Source: Flectonema sp. DT1601
Lineage: Eukaryota; Euglenozoa; Diplonemea; Diplonemida; Diplonemidae
Length of the DNA: 64,000 nucleotides
NCBI GenBank assembly: GCA_964019425.1
Contig: OZ025791.1
Location: 658,501-722,500 of the forward strand
Direction of reading: 5' to 3'
Part shown: one piece after another, positions 1 to 13,664 of the stretch
Position numbering within the stretch: the first letter of the stretch is position 1
Layout: every line of letters begins with the position of its first letter
Position numbers and translations under genes: made by a program
The notes under the pieces: generated by a model
Seen by the model: the letters and a program-made list of their open reading frames with translations, nothing else
Told to the model about the DNA's origin: nothing
Database searches by the model: none

Positions 1-3000
1 CGTCTTCTGGTATTTTCCAAACTTGAACAGAAGAGTCTGTGCTGGTTATAAACCTATCACTACCAACAGTTCCTATGATACACCCTGACCAGTCAATTGC
101 CATACTTGGAGGAAGCCTTATACAATCAGGTTGAGGGTAGTTGGGTGTCGGAGAAAAGTCGCCGGTTGAAGTCGGATTTTCAGCTAAAAATGGTCTCCAA
201 AGACGAACACAACCATCACCACCAATACTAAAGATAGTGTCGTCGATACAACAGGCAGCTGATATTACTGATCCTCCGTGATTTGCGACAATTGATGACA
301 ACCCAAAAGAACAACTTCCCAAATCCCAATGAGTCTTTGATAGTTGACAGTCATTGAAGATTGCGCCTTCCATTGAAACGAGTTTGAACACACAATTCTC
401 AAAGTTTGCCTCGTTGAGTAATGCTGATCTGAAGTCTACTCCAGTCACAGTAAGTCCATTAAACTTCCCAGTAATTGGAACCTCACAAGCAGCTACCAAA
501 CACAGAGCGTTGCTTCTAACCTTTGCTGGAAACATCTTGCTGGTTGCAATTTTAAGAAGTTTTTTACAATTCTCATCACGTTTTGATGTTTGATCTCCTC
601 TTTTTGCTTCTTTTCCAAAATAATGAACAACATTAGGATATTGGATATACAAAGACAACCCATCCATTGCTGATGTTAATATCTCAGGGTTACGCCAGAT
701 ACCAATAGCAGCAAAGTACTCATGAATAGATTTATAACTAAATCTAAATGGAGACGTATTACTGCTGCCTTCAACATGAACTGGTAAGTGTCTAAAACAC
801 TGTTCTACTAGTTCTTTGATACCAGAAAGCTTTCTCTTAGACAATACTGGAATACTGTCGAGAACAGTAATTGCTTCAGCCGAGGCATCTTCAATTGTGA
901 TCACCCAGGTCCTTCTTTGTAACATGACACAAGCAATAATCTCTCCTAAGGCGTTGGTTATTTCCTCTACTTCAGCACAACTAAGGTCTTGTTGAACATT
1001 GTAGTAGTTTGCAACTCGATTGCGTATGCATTTTTGAATGTGAGTATGGAATATTAAATTATCCAGAGTGGTTGTGAATTTCTTATTCTCAGAACAATCT
1101 CTAATCTCATGAAATACATTAAACGCGATAGTCATAAGAAACGGATTGATGAATAATAAATTTCTCATTGCGAGGTCTTCGAAAGGATTTCGTAGGTCAG
1201 TTGAGGCTTTACGTGATTGGATCGCAGCTGCTTTTAATCTACTTTTTAGAGACAGGTCATTGGTATCACATTTGAAGTGTTTTTGTTCAGCTATTTTTGC
1301 TTCGTTATTTAAATCCATTTGTAGCCTTCTAAAAAGACTATTAACTAACAGTTGCGTTTCTGCTCTTTCGAAGGACACTATTTCGATCTGTGAAATGACA
1401 GGCGCTAGATTCATAGGTGTTTTATTATTTAGGAGGAGATAATCTTTTCTTAATGTGAAAACAACAAGACAGTTTTCGTGACACCAAGGATGAAGCTGAA
1501 TGAATGATTTATTTTTAAAACTTCCATCCCATTTCAAGTCACACTCATCAAGGGAATCTAAAAACAAAACAACTTTATATTTTTTAACAAGCAAATCTTT
1601 TTGTTGTTCTGATAGGTTGAATGTTTTAAATATAAAATTATCTAATCCGTTCTTTAATTCTAATACTGACCTGGGAGGATCTCCAACAGTAGGAAGAGAT
1701 ATAAAAATTGGGAATAACTCTTTCCCTTGTCTTCCACGATTTTCAACAAAACAATGCGCCAAACAGTTCAATGCAGTAATAGTTTTACCGCTGGAACTAC
1801 CACCCTGAACACACATAGCATTCGGTGGATTTGTTTCATTGAGCCACTCACTAATATGAGTTCGAACTTTAATAGGATAGTCAGATATGGTTATGCCAGG
1901 ACAATCAATGTATGTTTGACGTGCTTTTTTAAAATAACCCGTCAGAGACCTGATCACATCTCGTATTCCATCTACAATTGCGGAATCGATATAGGGAAGC
2001 TCAGCTGTTCTTACATCTGACGGTAATTGTTGTAATGTCGTATTTATAACATCTTCTCTAAGTACTAACATGTTACTTGGAGAGTCCATCATTCGAAGAA
2101 GTGATCGAGATACCTTCCATGAGATGTCGAATTTTGTATTTACAGGAACCACGTATTCAACTTCACCTTCGTATGGTGAACAAAAACTAATACTGCCTGC
2201 TGTGAATACCAAGCCTACTAGTGTCGTTCCTTCTTTTCCGTATCTAAAATCGGAAGCAACTTGTGGTTTTAATGTTGTTGAAGTAAATTCAGTCCAAACC
2301 CATGCATTCGATTGAAAATGATCACCAGTTATATCAGCTGAGTTACCTCTATATACTACTGCTGGTCGTCTTGGTAATGAATGTAACAGTACTTGTATCC
2401 TTTCAATTAATATCCCAAAGTGTTTCACAACTCTACGAGATGCATCATTCCCATCAGGCCATTTCCTCATAGCATTATTCATAACCCAATAAGGCGCTAG
2501 TCCCATCTTGCCTTGGAAGAGTTCGTGGGTTCCTACGCCAAAGGCTGCATGCACCTTAGGGTCAGAAGATTTATTAACTGTTTGTTGTGTTGTTTTATTT
2601 TGTTTATAGTTATAAAGTATCAACTAGTAGATAAAAACATACCACCAGGTTTGTCCTTGTCTTCGATATCTGTGGTGTAGATGTGACCAGCCAACAGTAG
2701 TTGGAACGCGTATTCTCCCGGAAATACCGACAGCGCCGCCACCCACGACATTGTCTCCAAGTCGAAAACGTTTGTGGAAGTCGATTCCATGAGAGGGGAA
2801 CCGGCCTTCACGAGTCTGGAAAGAGTCGTTCTTGCTCTTTTAATTAAGTTATTGACATGATAAGCGGTGTACGCTTCTGGGTATGTACTTGGTAAGTTCT
2901 CAAGCCACGTAATAAGACTTTGTTCCTTTCTTTCTGTCTCAGAGTAGACTTTTTTATTTGAAGAAGTCCCCTCAGTGAGTGAACGCAACTCACTTCCTGA

Positions 3001-6000
3001 CATCACTCGGCTGAGTCTTCGTGACTGTTGATCGTCTTGTAGAGATTCCCACAGGGATGGGTCTTCCTTTCGTAGTTTGTAATCTTTTCCTTCATAAGCT
3101 GGTTGTTCTTGTGAATCAATTAAGTCATTCTGTCCAACACTATCAGAAGGTTGTTGTACTTCAGATTTATCTTTAATTGTTAGTGGTAATTCAAAACTGC
3201 TGCTGCTTTTGCAAAACTCTTGAATCTTATCCTGCAACACTTTGACATTCGATTGGTGATAACGTCTCGCAAATAGATGTCGAATTGTATGTTTTCGACG
3301 TTCAACGTATTCGTATGGAATTCTTTGATTTTGACCTTCGTCTTCATCATCACTACTGTCTGCATCAGTAGACACGACACTTTGATATATAGGAGTTAGT
3401 TTAGAAGTACAATGAAGTGCATATGTCATTGGTAGCGCACCAGAACTATTACGAACTTCTACTAAACTCGGATCCCTTTCTATTAACTTTCTAACGAATT
3501 CATGTCTGCAGTAGAATGCAGCAATGTGAAGGGCAGTCATTCCTGATTCTGGCATCTTCATTGAGACGTCAACACTCAGGTCTAATAACAGTTTGAATAT
3601 TAAAGAACATCCTTTGCGTGCTGATTCGTATAAAAATGTTTTCATAACAGATTCAGAGAAAGGACTAGAATGTGATACGTCGAACTTATATAACATTCCT
3701 GCGATGTGTCGTTGGACGTCAGGTTTATCATCTTCGAAGATGTATTTTTTAAAATCTTCCAAACAATTGTCAGAAAGTTCTTGAAATGGACTGCGAGGTG
3801 GTTCCGCAGGTTCAATTTGCTTCAATTCTTCAATAATTTTATGTTCTACTTGTTCATCTTCCTTCTTTCCCCCTTCGGGGTATAACGCTTCTACGATCTC
3901 ACTGCGCTTAGCTTTCTGGGATCGAATCTTTCCAAATGATGTCGTCTTTTTCTGAAGATTTATTAATTTTTTTAACCCGTCTCCATTACCGTAAGGTTTC
4001 CAATACTTCTTATATTTTGATAATGATCGAGCGAAGAGTGCTTCAGTGTAATCCGCTATGTCTGTCGGACCTTTCTTTATCTTATCTTGAGATGTGTGAT
4101 CCGAATTCTTACTAATCAAAGCAGTTTCCTTTAGAACTCTACTTGTGCTTTTTAACAGTGATGCGGCTACGCTTTCTGGAAGAATGGCAGCAGATTTTTT
4201 ATGTTTTCTCGGAGGTGGAGGAGTTGGGTTTATTAATAATGTATTTGAAGGAATCACTATTGAAGATTCATCATGAGGTGTCACTGAATAATCATCAAGT
4301 ACTTGCTGTGGTACAGGACAATCTGAAACATCATTCGTGTTGAGGGTGTCGCCCAACTCCCACGAAACATAAATTGACGTATGTTGATGACCTTCCGAAG
4401 TAGCGGAGTTAAAAGAAAGAGCGAATTCATCTTCTTCTTCTTCACTAAGACTCTCATCAGAGCTGCACTCTGTTGATAGTATTCCGTGATCAATAACTGA
4501 GTTAACCGGTTCGTGTTTGTGGTAGTTTCCGTCTATTAAATCCCAATTTATTTTAATTGGTTTCCATGTTTTTGATGATTCCATTTCTTGGATTACTTCA
4601 CGAACCTCTTTCATAATAAGTGTCTTTATGTGAATTCCGATGGCTATTCTGGCACATCTAAACAAATCAACACAAGCAGCTATCGGCCTTCCACACCTCA
4701 TTGGATATAAAGAACACGAAAAAGGAATAATACTTCCGCCGGATGCACTGAGATGTACAAATGAAGGTTTCTGAAGTCGCTCAAAAGAGATGTAGTGATT
4801 GTTAGTAGTCATGTCGAAAATATTTTCTGATACGGGTGTTTTAGTGGATGAGTCAATTACCGCAAGTCTTATTGACAAGGTTTGTTGTAGGTATGCGTGT
4901 CTTCCCTTTGAGTCTAAAATCTTCACCTCACCCGATACAAAAAACATATTTGAGAATCGTCGATCCTCTTCAAAAGTAATACAAGTTGGAGTACCTGATC
5001 CAATAGTGAATTGCTTACTTTTAGCAATGTTTGGTCTTCTCGCGATGGTTTCATCTTCACAACTAACTTCACAGTAATAGTCACCCGGAACACTCGGAAG
5101 TGCAACTTGAACGTTAGATACATGACATTCAATTGCCTCACAAGGCTGTACTGTACTTTCCTTTTTAAATACTTTAACACAAAAAGGTCCTTCATGATCA
5201 CAACGAATTCTAACATGTATGATCCCACTGTGGTATTTACCGTCTTCAGTCCCTGGAGGATCAAGATCGATTCCCAGTCTGGGAATTTTTTTTAGTGATT
5301 CGTTAACATCTGATTCTAATATTCGGCATCTTATCAACGAGAATTTTTTGTTTAGTAATCCTAAACAAATCTTATTCGAAGTGTGTTTTGATTTTGGAAG
5401 ACGAAGTTCGAAGAACACTGGATGTAAAGTATCAACCATATGAGATGTTGGTAGGAAGTCACTTACCTTGTATGATCTGACTGTGATATACTCACCTGGT
5501 GACGACGTCGATATCAATCGTGTTGTACTAAAATTCTTAGATCGTAATTGAGATATTTTATGATAACAAGTTTTCAATGCTATCCAGACTTTATACGTCG
5601 ACTCAATCTCCTTAATGTCTATTTTAGACTGAAAAATAACATAGAGACAATCAGTATTAGCAATCAGCGTAACATCAGACAGAGGTTTCAACTTCCTCAT
5701 ACGAACATCAGGAATAGTTAGAGTATTCTTAATTGGAAAAGTGTTTTTATACTGTAGGATGTTTCCATTTAACTTAACTCCGTCTGAGATAAGTACTTTA
5801 ACATGCGAACTATTTCCACTTAAATGTGATATGGTATTGGATGGGACGAGTATATCGTTCCAGGTGTTTGAAATTTTTAAATTAACTTTATCACTTGTGA
5901 CGATCCTCTTTGAAAATATGATTGACGTCGACAACTGTCCGAACACAACATCTTGTCTAAATGAGTAAGTAACGTTCTCACTGTCATCGATTTCCTCAAC

Positions 6001-9000
6001 ATAACTCAAATCAGATACACAAATTATCGATGTGACTATTTCAAAGTTACCATCATTCTCATGAAGCGTCAATCCCCGTAAAGGTATGCTATAAGTATTT
6101 TTCTTCGATCCAACAAGAGGACGATGCCCCACTAAAACACCATTGTGATAAGCAGCAAGACATAACTCGGGTGTTTCTAAGTGAGGTAATAAGGTACAAT
6201 TTATCGATAAAAAGGTGTCAGTATACTCCTCAGTAATAACACATTTCAAAGAATAAGTCACATTTTCAACGAATGAAAATGACAGTAATTGCATAGAACT
6301 AATATCCTGAGAGCTTATCGTGAAATCTGTGAGTAGGGTTTTTCCAGCAATCTGAACTTCATAACGACAACAACAAACATGTTTTCTCGAAGCTGTTATG
6401 AATTCACTTATATTTTCAAGTTCTGCTGACGATAACGTTGATGACGTATAACTGTATTCCTGTCCTTCAGTTATGAGTGTGTTAATATCCTCTACTAAGG
6501 GAGTATTTTTTCGTATTGTAACACCAATAGTAGATCTTTCTCCCTTCACAAAAAGTGATACCAGCGGAACTTCAAGCTGTCCAACACCAAATTGTCGACT
6601 TGCGTAGAGAAAAAGTCTACCAGTGCAGTCTTGTGAAAACACATCAAAATTAGAATCAATTTTCCCAGACACAGCAGTACAGTGTTGTGGTATTATAACT
6701 TTTTGAGGAATGCAAAGATTTGATAAAATACTTTTCGGAGATTGGTAATTCAAGTGAGGAATTTCTTTTCCACGAAACCAAACTGAAACTGTGCAACTTT
6801 CACAGAAATTAGGCAGTATAACAAATTTCATTTCATTATTTATAAGGTGCGAGATCCCGTCAACGAAAGCAAGTTCATTACCCCTGCTGTCCTGAGCTGT
6901 AATAAAGACGGCTTCTCCGTCCAGAATGGTCGGTTCTTTTTTTAACTTCGAATTTAAAAATTTTAATTTGTAACGTGAGAATGAACGCATTGGTGCACCC
7001 AGCAGATACACAGCCAGCTCACATTGTGTTATCGGAGAGGAGTCTTTTTCTAAATAAAATCCAAACTCAGAAACGTCATCTAACCCTTCACTAGTATTCA
7101 TCAATAACGGAATAATAACAGGTTGGTGAGTAGTCAGGGATAGTTTTATTGTTTTTCTGTTGATTTTAATATTTTCATTTTCAAAGGATTCGACCACTGA
7201 AGAGTCCACTGTGATCGGAAATAGTCCATTTTGAATATCTTGATTAGCTCTCTCAACGGCAACGTATCCTAAGAAACCTGTCTTCACGTGAGGCGCAGTA
7301 CATATTTCATGTTTTTGTAATTGTTCTTGTTGAATGAGGTTACAATCACCAACAGAAGCTATCAAGTACAGGCCATGCATGTGACTGACCTGAATACCTT
7401 CTACGGATCTTATTGACATCCACAAAGTGTGTGTTTCTGAGCAAAACTCCTCCAATCGAACGTCAAACGGTGGAGTAGTTTGTCTAAATGAGATTTCCTT
7501 CTTTTTTAAAATACCTTTTTGACGAATGATAGCTTCGTATTTTACTACTGAAATCCCATCTGTTCCCGTTCCAGGTTTACAACCAACAGCTGATTGAGCA
7601 GAAATCAATATTTGATTATTATACTGATCGGCTGCAGGTAATCCAACTGAACGAAAAGCTGCGATGTTCGGAATGAGTATTCCTTCTTTAATGAAATATG
7701 GTTTTTTAATTTTAGTAGTGTTGATATTCCCACCAACACTAAAACAACAGCTATACCAGTTTTCATCTCGTCCACCACTTGAAATTGTTAGTAATAAATA
7801 GTACGTTCCAATGCTATGGATTTCAATCTCTGATTCGATGGTGTTCGTTCTCTCTTTTCGTTTTATTGAGAGGACGTGATGAGAGTCTTCGTCTCTTCCG
7901 ATTTTGAAGCAACTCATTGCAACCTCTTCTTCACACAGCTGTGAATGAATATTATATATAGATACGGATACGTTAAAGGCCACACCAGCTGTAACGGTTC
8001 CGATGTCTGAGAACTTTACTCTGCGTACTCCTCCACCAGTTGCGAGAACTGAGAGTTGTCGAAGGATTGCTATTTTGTGATTTATTTTGATTTTTTTTTA
8101 TTTTTTTTTTAATGTAATGTACACAATAAGATTATATCTACACACCAATAACTACTTCAGATTGGTCTTCACTATTACTTTCTGTTGAGGTTACAACAGT
8201 CGGTTGAAATATCCAATAAAGAGACACAAAGAACCAGGCAGATGGTGAACCCAAACCGCCACCCTTCACAGTGGAGTCGATTGGAGGAGAGAAACGACCA
8301 TTACAAACTTGTTTAAATCTTCGATGTAACTCTTGAATTGAATAATACGAGTTAAAAGATAGTAGTTGAGTAACAATGGCTTCAAACTTTATCATAAGTT
8401 GAGTTTCAGATACGTGTTCTGGATATCCGGCATCTAGTTTTGGAACAAAAGAAGCAATCCAGGGATGTGCTTCCAGCTCTGTCACACACTTTTGTGATAT
8501 CTTTCTCACCAAAACCCACAATTGATGTACCTTGTTAAGACTGTTTGACAAGTACAAAGCTCGGTTACGTATCTTATGTCGGGTTGCGTTTACTTTCTTT
8601 CCAAGCTGAAGTTCTCGAGGAACTCTTGTTGCAGTCTGTTGCATGCTGTGATAACGACTTTCTGCTTCAAGCATGCATTGGAGAGCTCCAAATGATGAAA
8701 TTAACTTCGAATAACCGCCGCTTACTTCATTCAAGTGTGCTGCGAGTAAACACAGATCTGGTTTTTGTAAAGACTGCCAAGTCCAGTCTTGTGGAGTACG
8801 CAGGCACACAGTGGATTCACCAATACATATCTTTGAGTCATCGTGAATGTCAGATGAGTGTTCCCAAACTGTAACATATGCGAGGCAGTTTTGTTGAGTG
8901 AAAACTCCTTCGCATGAGCCCCAAAGCATAAGAGTGCCGCCAAGAGTGCATTTAAAAAAACCTCTCGCTGACTTCATGTCTGATGATGGAACTTGAAGCT

Positions 9001-10867
9001 GACTACCTTTTAGTTTATAAAGTTTTGTTCCTCTTGGATAAGCTACTACTATAGAATAAGGTTTTCTTTTGTGAATATTTCTAATTGATCGAAATCGAAT
9101 ACAAGATTCTCTCGGGATACTTGTTTCATGATAGAATGACCAGGCTATCAACACTCTTGTTTTGTTTGAGTTCTTTGAGCTACTCCCTGGCAATGAGACA
9201 TATTTCCATGAGCATCCAGTTGTTTCTTCACTGTCAATAGGAACTACAACTGTACCCATCTTAAATTTTCGTTCCGAAAAAATATCCACAGTAAACGAGT
9301 CTTGTGGAGGTCCTACCTTCTTAAAGGAATGTTGGTGAACAAATCCATCGTGATGACTGGTGTTGTCTGATGTGTTTTCAAGCATTCTGTGTTTCTCATC
9401 ATTCATAATTGATCGAAGAGTCTGATCTTCTACAACATAACCACTCTGAGAAATACTCATGTAGGATATTTTATAAAATGAAAGGCTGTGGCTTAACACT
9501 GTTCTTATACTCTTGATTGTAACGCCAAGCTTTCCCTTGCACGAGTGAACTTCAAAAGGGACTTGTGATGTAGTTGGTGTCGCCCACATAAAGTAAGTTG
9601 TCAAAGCAGTGATAATTGCAGACGGTATTGCGGCAGAGAGAACTACTCGGCGGATGCGAGAGACGGCGGATGGGAGGAAAACATGTTTTGAAACCAGAAT
9701 CTGAGATTCCGCATCAGCAGAAACACTTCCAATGTCAATCTCAAAAGCGGTAGAAGAAACTGTTGTACTCGAATCAACGATGTCACGTAGTCTGTCAGTA
9801 GCACTGATTGGAGACAAATCAACTGAGCTACCAGTCGCTGCCATACCAAAACTTGTTTCCAATCTCGTGGATGGTAATGGCTCAGATGGTAATGGCTCAG
9901 GGTACAGTGCAGCAACGTCATGTCGGAACATGCATTTCAGTTCCTTAGTTCTGTGTGATTCTTCAATAAAACTAAACCTTGCTACTCTTAGTCTATAACT
10001 TTTCGCCTTCTCTACTCTCTCCGATCTTGACACCCTATCATGAGCTGTGTCGTTGTGTATGTAGTAGTAGGCTCCTCCGAAATTGACCTTTTTCGCTGCC
10101 TTTTCCATGAGTGTTCTTCGAGGATTTTCGATTTCAGATTTATTTTCATCGAAATATCGTTTTGAGAGTTCTTCATTTACGTATCTCCTCTCAAATGCAT
10201 TTTTCACTTTATCGTCAAATTCAGTCATCGCTAAGTCTGATCTCTGCATTGGAACGTCTTGTTGTTGCTGTTGTCGTTGTTGTGGGTGTAGGTGTTCTTT
10301 TAAGTGAGAAAATTTGTTTGCGCGTTGTTCTTGTAAGACTTTATCGTCACGATGAAGGTAGGCTGCTAGAGCGTTATAATTCTGTTCTCGTTTTACTATT
10401 GCGGCATTGAATCTGGCAGGATCCCAATCAACAGAATGCCCATCAGGTTTGTTTTGAAGTAAATCCTTAGCATGATCACTTCTTGATCGAGTGTACTCTA
10501 ATCGCTCATCTTCGTTGTTGTTTTCAAGTGACAATCGTTCGACTACTTCTGGTGGGAGTAGCCCTTCGTGATGTCTATTCTGACGATCACTTTCAGTATC
10601 ATCTTGAAACCGTTGTCTTGCTTGCTGTAAGTGATCTGGTAATCTTTTATTGTATAAAACGTCTTGTTTCTTCTTCTTTCCAGTATGTACATTCATTGTA
10701 GTACTCGTTAACTCTAGTGTACTATCTGGTGTGTAATCATCTTCTGTTTCTTTTATTGTCCTGACTTTGATTTGTCGTTTCTTGAGCTCCATGCAACGAG
10801 ACTTTATCTGAGAATAGTCTGCCATCCTTCCCGAGCATTTTGGAGTGACATATTTGCGGCGTTGCAT
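1..10867 (-). CDS. Giant NLR-like protein: ankyrin - ADP-ribosyltransferase - NACHT - pentapeptide - WD40 (partial, runs off left edge)
   Basis: Three exons read in one frame: 10867-8146, 8069-2643 and 2577 to beyond base 1, about 3575 residues so far. The introns (8070-8145, GTGTGT..TAG; 2578-2642, GTATGT..CAG) are both phase 1, and the frame continues across each. The N-terminal exon is Gln/Arg-rich with one hydrophobic segment near residues 408-427. Exon 2 has a long beta-rich region of unknown type and ankyrin repeats (near bases 3420-3640, with GMTALHIAAF). The last exon holds an ADP-ribosyltransferase domain (VVYRGN, then FTSTT, then EGEVEYVVP: the Arg, Ser and Glu motifs of the R-S-E class), a NACHT ATPase (Walker A GGSSSGKT at 1781-1804; Walker B LFLDSLDEC near 1550; SIHEYFAA helix), pentapeptide-like residues and WD40-like blades (GDGCVRLW, DSSVQVWKI). 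The family suggests a signal-sensing STAND ATPase; the ligand is unknown. Start is an ATG. The ORFs could be separate genes, but I favour one. Confidence 0.72.
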
Positions 10868-11747
10868 TCCGCAGATTAGTCAGTCAGTATCATTTGTTTT
10901 GTATTATTGGAATCTGATATTCTGAAGTGGTTGTTATAAAATGCTAATGAGGTGTCTTTTTTAAGTGACAGTCCGTAACATCATTGTCATTAGTGTTGTC
11001 TGGTTTAAATTAGAGTCTAAGTAAGGGACGTGTCACTTGCATACGTTTTACACCAAAAAAAAAAGAAAATATTTGACTTTTGGGTTTTCTTTTTTTTTTT
11101 TTTTTTTTTTTTTTTTTGGCTTAATTCTCATTCCGTTCATTCCCATGTTGCTGTTGCTGTTGCTGTGTTTGTGCAACAATTACAAAAGCAACTGTTCTCT
11201 GTTCCCATTTAACAACGTACAGCCAGGTGCCGCGTTGCCTCACACATGTTCCGATAGAGAAATCATTTAAACCCTGTTTTTCCCACATTTACTGTATCGA
11301 CCTTATGAATATTTCCTTTTTTCAGACAACTGATGAATACCTTGTAATGTGCCAGGTGATATTTCACCAATGTCGTAGGAGTAAAAATAAAAAACTTTAA
11401 AAAATGCATAGCTGTAAGAGCAGTAAAGCGAAAACGAGATGCGAAGAAGGACATTGGGCAAACCTGCACACCCGAAATCCCTCCCCAAGGAGGCTGCAGC
11501 ATTCCTACAGCTAAAAGATTACGAAAATCAAAAGGGGGGTGAAAAGGACAAAGCAAAGCCTACCGAGCCCGCAAGAAAAAGGAACTTAAGCGGACAGGTC
11601 AAACAAAACGGCCAATGCTCTTCGAGAGAAGAGACCAAATAAAAAAAAATAAAAAAAATAAAAAAAAAAAAAAAAAAAACCACTCCCACTCCCACTAATG
11701 CACTAGTTTTTTTGACGGATAAAGAGCAGCAGTGAAATATCGACATG

Positions 11748-11781
<34 letters not shown>

Positions 11782-13560
11782 ATTCATTATCCCTTCTTTT
11801 CTTTCTTTCTTATTATTTATTTTGTCTTAAATTGGTAATCGCTTCGCTTTCGGCAACTGAGGAGAAACTAAAGAGGTACACAACTCACGGTAGGAGACTG
11901 AAACAAAGCTTGGTCACACCCATCAGATCACTTAATTAAAAGGTTGGGGAGCGGGATTAGTGTCGATAAACTAATGGATAAAATATGGGGAATTTCTATT
12001 TCTTTTCTAAAATAATTGTCTTTGCTACTCTTCTTCCCTTTCTGAGGAGGAGGGTGGGGGGAAAAATCCCAATTTTGATCGGTTATTTGGTTGTTTACTT
12101 CCAGATTGTTCCTCGCAAGGGTGGAAGGGAGGCGTGTCAATGCATGAAGCTATGTTCTCTTTTTTTTTTTAATTTTTTTTTAATCTCTTCGTTTCGTTTT
12201 TCAGATGCAAAAAAAGGGGGAAAAGAAAAACGAGAGAAGGGGAACAATAAGAAAAGAAAAAAAAAAAACAGAATAAGATCCACTTCAATCCTCTCCCTCC
12301 TTCTACCACCAGCGAGAACAAGGGGTGGAAACCATTCCTTAAGTGACAGAACCACTACTGACACCTTGTGGCAGCTGTAATTTATAACCCACGTTTCTCA
12401 AGAGTCAGTAGCATTGTTGATCTTGGTCCAAGCCACTACAAGAATTATTTCTGAACACTTTAAATACGTTAACGTAACACAAAACTAACGGGGTAAGGAA
12501 CGATGAGGTACTCAAAACAGGGACACCGGTGCGTGTTTCGCAAAAAAGCAGGACCTCATCACACAGTACCTTCGTTTTGTGTGTAATCACACCTCCATTT
12601 AAAAAATTACTGCTGCACGATTCACAATTGTGATGCGGATTTTCGCGAATACAGCAGCGTTGCATATCATCACTTGTAATACGCGCTGTATGGAGGGCGA
12701 GCACCGGTGCATGTTTTTTTTTTTTTTTTTTTTCGCAAAAAAAAAAAGGGGGGGGGGGTGAAAAAAGAATAGTGGTGAAAAAAAAAATGGAAAAAGAAAA
12801 TATATTAAATGCTTTGTGTCAAGTTGTTTGTTACTGTTATCAAAGTTAGACGAACAGAAGCTCACAGTTGTCTCATTGCTTTCACTCGACAGTATCACAT
12901 CTACGTCACATTTCACTGTCAAATACGAAGCGAGAAAACTGCTTGATCGCAATTACTTATCTTTGAAGGATGATGAGGACACGACTATTTCTTTTTACAA
13001 GTCACTCAGAAGCAGCTATCCACTGGGGGAAATTGGGTTTTTTTTTTTTTTTTTTTTTTTCCTTCGTCACACTCACACTCAACACATCAACATGTATATT
13101 TTTTTCTCTTTCCGCGATATACCTCATCAGCAGAAGTAATGAAATGACATATGATGTAATTGAGTAAAAATAACCAAAACAGCGGAGAAAAAACCACAAC
13201 TAAGCAGGAACTTATCCCTTCCTTTAATAAATAGATAAGAGAATATGAGAAACTCCGCATCAATACCCAGTCTTTGATGCGAACTCGATACCCATTTTTT
13301 ACTTTGTGATGAATTCTCTACAAGGTATAGAGAAAACAACAGACTTGAGTAGTTTCTTTTTCCATTTTGGCGCTCATTCCTCAGGGAAGGGGGGAGTTTC
13401 GGAGACAAATCAAAAAAAGAAAGAAAAAAAAAAGTAAATAATAATAAAAGATTTACCACAGAAAGGAACCTTCACATATCGTACCAGATTTGTAACATTA
13501 CAATGGGGAGAGTAGAAGAAAAAAAAGTGTCACAAAAAAGAAGAACCAAAAAAGAGGGGA

Positions 13561-13664
13561 GCCTAAGACTCAAGGCTTGTATTCTTGCTAGTAAAATGGA
13601 GAACACATCTCCCAAGTGAAAAGATAGCTGCCTTCAATGCAGTAAGGTAGCTCTCTTCTAAAAG
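13561..13664. other. Cluster of four small hairpins
   Basis: Four short inverted repeats follow one another in about 100 bases of otherwise A/T-rich spacer. They are GCCT/AGGC at 13561-13576, GGAGA/TCTCC at 13598-13612, a 9-bp stem with one G-U pair at 13626-13634/13644-13652, and CTCTT/AAGAG at 13651-13664. The last two overlap by two bases. No known RNA family was recognised, and short stems occur by chance, so this is only a candidate structured RNA. Confidence 0.2.

Noticed and set aside
354-2315. Five overlapping plus-strand frames of 80-100 codons
   Set aside because: They are antisense to the open ART-NACHT-WD40 exon, have no family resemblance and overlap each other.
11439-11642. Plus-strand Lys/Glu-rich frame
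   Set aside because: Short, bounded by poly(A), no family and no conserved motif.
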